Source: Calliopum simillimum
Lineage: Eukaryota; Arthropoda; Insecta; Diptera; Lauxaniidae
NCBI GenBank assembly: GCA_951812925.1
Contig: OX638372.1
Location: 1,798,001 to 1,862,000, forward strand
Length of the DNA: 64,000 bases
Reading direction: 5' to 3'
The notes beneath the pieces are model-generated. The model was given only the letters and a program-made list of their open reading frames with translations. It was not told the origin of the DNA and did no database searches. Of this stretch, positions 57,940 to 64,000 are shown piece after piece (position 1 is the first letter of the stretch; every line of letters starts with the position of its first letter). A program made the position numbers and the translations under genes.

Positions 57940-59600
57940 TTTTTTTAGTCCCGAAAGTCCAGGTACTGGTGGCCATTTATTCGAGGGGGACTTAGAGGGT
58001 TAAAGTTCTCTACAAAAATATTCCTCGCATAAGTTTTCAGAAAACGTGATATACCTCACATATCACGGGTGTTCAAAACAAGTTGTATCACTCGGAAAGT
58101 GTTTATATTTTCTTCTTCAGGGTACTTTCCTTATCATATAAAAAAAATTAAGAAAATCGGTCCAGCGCTTTTTTTTTTAAATCGAATTTTCCGTTTTTGG
58201 CAAAGTTGAGTTAAGTCAAAAATAACATGCGAAAACTAAAATCAATAAAAAGGAACGCGAATAGTCATTTTGAACTAATTTTTGGATGCTGAATTCAGAT
58301 CCGTTAACAAAATCGTTCTATCGCTACAGAATTTTGAGATATACTAACCCAAAAACAACCAAAATATAAGATTTTTCGTGATTTTTTCCCACTTTTGAGG
58401 TTATGTAACAAGACAGTGTAATACTTTGTCATAAAGCCTATTATGTTAGTTAAAAGTACATATCTTTGTCTACAAAATTTTTTTTTAAATTATATCAATA
58501 TCTTTTTTTTCTAGGAGTTAACCTAAAAATTCAAAAAAAAAACAAAAACAAGATTTTTGACTATGTTGAAGGCTACATAGATAAACGCACGAAATTTTTC
58601 TGCTCTTTTATACTAACTGAATTACTTACTTCAATCCCTCGTATTCAAAATCAGCCATCGAGTGGTCACCTACGAATTTTCTCTTCTTGATCACAACAAT
58701 TTTAAGCAAACTAACTTTTAGCTTCAGGGTATTACTTGTTTTTTTTGATGTCATATTAAAGAACTCATAACTTTGTATAGAAAAATCGTAGATGACTATT
58801 TGATAGCTCATTTTGAAGATAATAAATGATTATAAGTGATGCAGTTTGTATTAAAGACCAACAAAATTTCGTGCGTTCTCTATGTAGCCTCCAACGTAGT
58901 CGAAAATCTTGTTTTTGTTTCTTTTTAAATTTTGAGGTTAGGATAACTCCAAGAAAAAAAAAGATATTGATATAATTTAAAAAGAGTTTTATACGCAAAG
59001 ATATGTGCTTTTGACTAACATAACAGGTTTTATGACAAAGTATTACACCGTCGTGTTACATAACCTCAAAAGTAGGAAAAAATCACGAAAAATCTTATAT
59101 TTTGGTAATTTTTGGGTTAGTATATCTCAAAATTCTGTAGGGATAGAACGATTTTGTTAACGGATTTGAATTCAGCATCTAAAAATTAGTTCAAAATGAC
59201 TATTCGTGTTCCTTTTTATTGATTTTAGTTTTCGCATGTTATTTTTGACTTAACTCAACTTTGCCAAAAACGGAAAATTCGATTTAAAAAAAAAGCGCCC
59301 GACGGATTTTCTTAATTTTTTTTTTATATGATAAGGAACGTACCCCGAACAAGGAAATATAAAAACTTTCCGAGTGATGCAACTTGAGGTTTAAAAAATG
59401 TTTTGAACACCCGTGATATAAGGATCGTAAATTCAGTATGTCGATTCAACAAAACGATATTACTATTTGTACAGAGTAAAAGAAAACTTCAAAATTGGTT
59501 AAAAAAAAAATCCTGATATAGAAAATCGGGAAGACATGTATGTATAACTAATTTTTAGCCATATTTTCAGAATATATTGGACTTTTTCAATTGTGCAACC
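57940..59600. repeat. Family P repeat copy, split by a foldback
   Basis: 57940-58062 and 59417-59600 match the palindromic repeat at 31374-33610: AGAAAACGTGATATACCTCA before the insertion, AAGGATCGTAAATT and AAAGAAAACTTCAAAA after it. Confidence 0.75.
58063..59416. mobile_element. Palindromic foldback, TA target duplication
   Basis: Arms of about 640 bp start TCACGGGTGTTCAAAA on both ends and are nearly identical, including CGTTCTATCGCTACAGAATT against its inverse and TGTAATACTTTGTCATAAA. TA on both sides (58061-58062 and 59417-59418). No transposase; short frames inside are shadows. Confidence 0.85.
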
Positions 59601-60929
59601 CTAAAGATAGTTTTTGTCGGAAGGCTAAATTATTGGGTGTGGCACGCCCCTTAGAAATTTTAAATCATCTCTTAATAGGAAAAATGGCATCAGTAAAACC
59701 CAACTGCTTTGGAAAAAAAAGGTTTGGAAATTTTGAATACTCAATAATTTTTAGAAATTTTTTCAAGACCAAGACCGGGACCAAGACTCAATGTTCAAGA
59801 AAAGTCAAGACTACTATGGTCTTGGTCTTGGTCTTGGTTTGCTCATCACTACTTTTAAAAAATGGTGAAGGTTTATGTTCCCATGAAACTCTTTGATATT
59901 AAAACAACGTGTTGTATTCGCATTTAATTTCGAATTTGTTTTAAAAAAAAACTGTGTCCTTATAAAGTAAAATTTTATGTCAAAAATAAAAAAACCATAG
60001 TACATTGGAAAAATTTCAATATACACAAAACTTGCAACTTTGTCCTGCACTGCCAATTTCACTGAACAATCAGCATCATATTTTATGTGTTTATTGGTTT
60101 ATTATTGTCTATATGTATTACATGTTGGCTATCTCTTCTATAAAAATTAACATCAAGCAGTGGCAAAAAAAAAAAAAAGAAAACTTATATTCTCTCAATA
60201 TCTACAGTTACTCATATTCTCAAACATAACTGTATATCAAAATTAAAATTTGAAGGAAGCGGAAACTCAAACGATTCGTAAAACAACAAGAGCAATTCTT
60301 TGATTCTTAGGCACGAACTCCAACACAAGTGGCAAGTGGCATTGTTCGTGTCACGACAATAGTGTGTTGGTCTTTCCCCTTGAAATACATACAAACAATT
60401 TCTACACATAAAATCTATGCTGGGCCCCCTATTGATGTATGTAGTCGCAACTTACCAGCTAGTGAGCTGCATAATGAAAATTAACCCTTTAACCCTTTAC
60501 TATTGAGAAATTGACTTGTTATGTACCTTAGAAGCGTTTGTATGGTGCGAAAATGGTTTCAAGGAGTTCAACATCAAAAATTTTATCAAAGTGGTAATGA
60601 GATTCTGGATGTGACAGAAATGAGCTATAACTTGGTTCCATACAACAAACATATCTCGAGGTCTAACTTTTAACTTTGTGAAACATTATATATAACACTG
60701 GCAGACAAATTCAAACTTTTTTGTTACACCCATGAGAAATCCAAATATTCTTAAAATAGACTTTAAAAAGAACCCATTTCTCTTCGTTTTTCTCTAGCAA
60801 ATAAGTTTTTTTTAGTCGATTTTTTAAGTTTTTAATAAACACTGTACAAAAATAATAAAATAACGCATTCTAGTGTTAAGTCCACATATTTAACTATATG
60901 ATCCGTACAACTGAGTTGTAACATGTGTT
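59601..60929. other. AT-rich stretch, nothing supported
   Basis: Contains a hairpin of CAAGACCAAGACC against GGTCTTGGTCTTGG (59763-59840) related to 5098-5115. No genes recognised. Confidence 0.4.
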
Positions 60930-61222
60930 CAGAAAACTTGTACTTACGAGAAATTTTTTTTGAATAAAACGTTAACCCCCTAAACTCCCCACAAATGGGT
61001 AATTTTTACCATTTTCTTGAAAAGGTATAAAGGCGTCATCCAAAGTCTAACGTCACAAAACTACAATAGTTTTTATTCACTAACCGAAGGTAGGAAGCGT
61101 TCTGTCATTATGGCAAAAAAAGAACTAAACATCTTTCTCCTAGCAAAATACAGCACAAACGACTTGACGTCGGTACAATGTACGGACAAGCAAGGTAGAG
61201 TCCTTTACTTTGCCTCATCGTA

Positions 61223-62501
61223 TTGGGTGTACAACTTAATTTTTTAGCGAAATTTTATGTCTTATTGTGGAAAAATGTTACAATATATTTTATTCAAAGT
61301 ATTGTCCATTGGAAGCTACAACATTTCCCCATCTTTCAGGCAATTTATGAATTCCATCCCAAAAAAATTGCGCCGGCTTGGCGGCCAAAAATGAATCGAG
61401 CCAATTTTCGATATCTTGAACTTAAGTGAACCGTATTCCTGATAGGGCATTCTGCATCGATCGAAACAAATGGTAGTCAGATGGTGCAAGGTCTGGGCTA
61501 TAAAGCGGGTGAGGCAAAATTTCCCATCCGTTGTTTTCCAGATAATTTTTGACTTGGGCAGCAATATGTGGCCGAGCGTTATCGTGGTGGAAAATGATTG
61601 ACTCGTGTCTGGTCGCATACGTTGGCCGCTCTGCATGGATTTTCTACTTCAATCGGATCAATTGTTGACGATAGAGTTGAGCATTAATGGTTTGGCCACC
61701 TGGCAACAACTCATAATGGATCACACCTAGCTGGTCCCACCAAATACAGAGCATTACCTTCGAAGCGTGAATATTTGGCTTCGGCTGTGATGGGCCGGCC
61801 TCACCTTTCTTGACATACGCTGTTTTGCGCTTGGGATTATCGTAATGGATCCACTTCTCATCGCCAGTGACAAAACGATGCAAAAACACTTCCTTTTGTG
61901 GCGTTCAAGCAGCATTGAGGACATCAAAAATCGGCGTTCGATGTCCCTTGGCTTCAACTCGTATGGCACCCAATTTCACATCTTTTGAAAAATTCCCAAG
62001 GCTTTCAAACGTCTGGAAATTGTTGCTCGATCAACTTCCAATGGTTTTGCAAGTTCTTCTTGCGTTTGACATGAATCTTGATCGAGTAATGCCTCCAATT
62101 CTTCATCCTCAAACTTTTTCGGCTGACCAGGACGTTCTTTGCCTTCGACATCAAAATCACCACTTTTAAACCGTCGAAACCACTCACGACAGCTTAAATC
62201 AGCTGGAACATAGTCCTCATAAACTTCTACAAGCAAACTATGACTTTCCGCAGCAGTTTTCTTTGCAAAAAAATGACCCAACAGAACCTCCTGCAAATGC
62301 TGTCTTTTCTCCAATTTTCGAAGTTAATCATCGTGAAAAATAATAATGATGCACACAAGATAAAATTGTTTTGTTGACTGATTTTGACAGCTGTCAAATG
62401 TACCTTCAAAATGACATATACTTATATAAAGTTCGAGCTTTCACGATATTGTTAGTATGGACATCCTACGTCAAATTCCGGTTTTTAAGTTGTACACCCA
62501 A
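61223..62501 (-). mobile_element. Mariner transposon
   Basis: TIRs TTGGGTGTACAACTTAA on both ends, TA at 61221-61222 and 62502-62503. Length 1279 bp is standard for mariner. Inserted in the endonuclease frame of a LINE. Confidence 0.92.
61290..62314 (-). pseudogene. Mariner transposase, inactivated
   Basis: Starts MEKRQHLQEVLLGHFFAKKT (62314) with the paired HTH region CREWFRRFKSGDFDVEGKER and DRATISRRLKALGI. The catalytic triad region is recognisable: VTGDEKWIHYDNPKRK (first Asp), HHDNARPH (second Asp), YSPDLAPSDYHLF (third Asp of DD34D). It is broken by a frameshift near 61890-61910 and stops at about 61642-61644 and 61426-61428. The original stop is TAA at 61290-61292. Confidence 0.9.
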
Positions 62502-64000
62502 TACATGGCTCACGACAAAAATGCACCAGCTGCTGATCTCCAAAATTTGATAATGGATGCAGAAAAAGGTAACTTAAACCTCATTATTGGCACGGATGCC
62601 AACTCTCACAATTGCCTATGGGGCAGTAAAGACACAAATGAAAGAGGTGAGTCACTTCTAAATTTTATTTCTTCTACTAACCTTAGTATCGCAAATCGCG
62701 GATGTGAGCCTACTTTTGTTGGACCTACAAGCTCGAACGTTCTGGATATCACTTTATACTCCGAAAGCTATACTTTTGGCCTGAGTAATTGGAGAGTCCT
62801 GAATAAGGCTTCCTTCTCAGATCACAAGTACATATGTTTCGAAGTGAGTTTTGATACACCCAGATCTAAAAAATGTTTTAGAAATGCGAAAAAAACCGAC
62901 TGGAATAAATACATATGTATTGTAAATGACGAGCTATGTAATAAAAAACCATGCAAGCTAGAAAGTATTGATAACGTTGAGCAAGCGAATGAACAGCTTG
63001 TAACTATAATGGTTAGAGCCTTTCAAGACGCTTGTCCTATTAGAAAATCAAAAAAGAAGCCACAACCTCCATGGTTGAATAAAGAATTAGCAGGGGCGCG
63101 TTCAAAAATTCAATATATTTTTAAAGAAGCGCGCAAGCGCAACACCTCTCAATTGTGGGAATCTTATCGAGCTGAACTAAAACTTTTTAAAAAAGCCTTG
63201 CGTAAGGCAAAACGTATAAGCTGGCAAAACTTTTGTAGCCGTATTGAAATGACCTCAGAGTCTGCCAGACTAAGAAAAATTCTTTCCAAGAAGGAAATAT
63301 CACCTCTCCTATTACAAAAAGAAAACGGCATCTGGACGCAGCACGATCAAGAGACTGTTGAGCTACTACTCAACACTCACTTTCCCGACTGTAAAAGCGA
63401 GCCGCATATAATTACAAACTCTGCTCAGACAATAAATGACAACATTCCAAACATCTTTTCTAAAAGCAGAGTGAAATGGGCAATTAATTCTTTTAAACCG
63501 TTCAAATCACCAGGGCCTGATGGGATTTTCCCAGCTATGCTGCAAAACACAATGGAAATTATTCTGCAATGGCTTATTAATATTTTTGAAGGATGTTTAA
63601 GGCTAAATGTGACTCCAAAGTCCTGGTGCCTAGCACGTGTGATCTTCATACCGAAAGGAGGTACGAGTAGCCACGCTAAGCCCAAGGACTACAGACCCAT
63701 AAGCTCAACATCTTTTTTGCTCAAAGTAATGGAACGTATATTAGAATCACACATTAGAGAAAAGCTTCCTAAAAGCTTTCTATGTGTATCTCAGCATGCA
63801 TATCAAAAAGGGAAATCCGTAGAAACAGCTTTACACACGGTTGTTCAATCGATCGAATCTTCCCTGCAGTATAAAGAATTTACGTTAGCGGCTTTCCTAG
63901 ATATCGAAGGAGCTTTCAATAATGTAACAAAAGAAGCGCTAATAAATGCCGTTGTGAGTGCGGGGGTAGATTCCAGTATATGTAGATGGATCGATACCAT

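Larger units (their letters stand above)
61040..64000 (+). pseudogene. LOA-like non-LTR retrotransposon, endonuclease and RT region, split by mariner
   Basis: Reads in one frame from about 61040 to 61222 and then from 62504 to the right edge; the mariner at 61223-62501 interrupts it. Endonuclease (APE-type): LIIGTDANSHNCLWGS, then SDHKY near 62820. Reverse transcriptase: FKSPGPDGIFPAML, KPKDYRPISSTSFLLKVMER, QHAYQKGKSVETAL, and motif A FLDIEGAFNNV with the first catalytic Asp near 63900. DIEGAFNNV is typical of LOA/Bilbo-type elements. The YXDD motif would lie beyond the window. The 5' part (gag-like frame) is missing, so this copy is 5'-truncated at a family P fragment. About 500 codons after the mariner show no stop, so it was recently intact. 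Confidence 0.85.

Overview
The window reads as nuclear DNA of a higher (schizophoran) fly, possibly a tephritid-like species. It is strongly AT-rich, its introns have normal GT..AG borders, and the host genes match Drosophila-type families (Tdp1/glaikit, cactin, cytosolic sulfotransferase, an INO80 complex subunit E homologue). Most of the sequence is transposon-derived, with nested insertions and very long palindromes. The species is inferred, not shown.

Host genes: (1) positions 1-752, minus strand, the first two exons of an INO80E-like gene that leaves the window on the left. (2) 7579-14795, plus strand, a complete eight-exon tyrosyl-DNA phosphodiesterase 1 gene with an N-terminal PBZ zinc finger. 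Its 3-kb third intron holds a broken antisense cactin copy, and its fourth intron is filled by a 1.1-kb palindrome ending at the splice acceptor. (3) 15063-16432, plus strand, a five-exon cytosolic sulfotransferase. (4) 26796-36989, minus strand, a five-exon gene for a 1531-residue single-pass membrane protein I do not recognise, with a 5-kb intron full of repeats. Genes 1 and 2 are divergent, and the interval between them has been filled by three or more transposons.

Mobile DNA: a hAT-like relic (866-3362) with a foldback inside it; TIR elements at 3587-4625 (with an array of a 14-bp unit), 6403-7438 (Transib-like), 16953-18360, 18378-18748, 37941-38196, 43924-44805, 48209-50140 (hAT-like, 8-bp target duplication), 50891-51436 and 53819-53945; Tc1/mariner elements at 39273-40827, 42547-43678 and 61223-62501; and large palindromic foldbacks at 110-485, 1075-2333, 12009-13110, 24823-25498, 38216-41423, 41404-44896 and 58063-59416. 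A dispersed repeat with shared ends occurs at 19416-21735, 30001-30925 and 37207-37940. A LOA-like LINE runs off the right edge and is split by a mariner.

The most unusual object lies at 32202-33561, in the large intron of the membrane-protein gene. It is a retroposon-like insertion flanked by a perfect 15-bp target duplication. It carries three copies of a unit, two in tandem (552-bp period) and one inverted. Each copy contains a complete minimal type I hammerhead ribozyme downstream of a tRNA-like region with Pol III A and B boxes. It resembles retrozymes or Penelope-like elements, but I know of no described element with this combination.

The 44.9-58 kb region has no gene I can support. 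Part of it (about 53.9-57.9 kb) is less repetitive and may be intergenic or regulatory host DNA.
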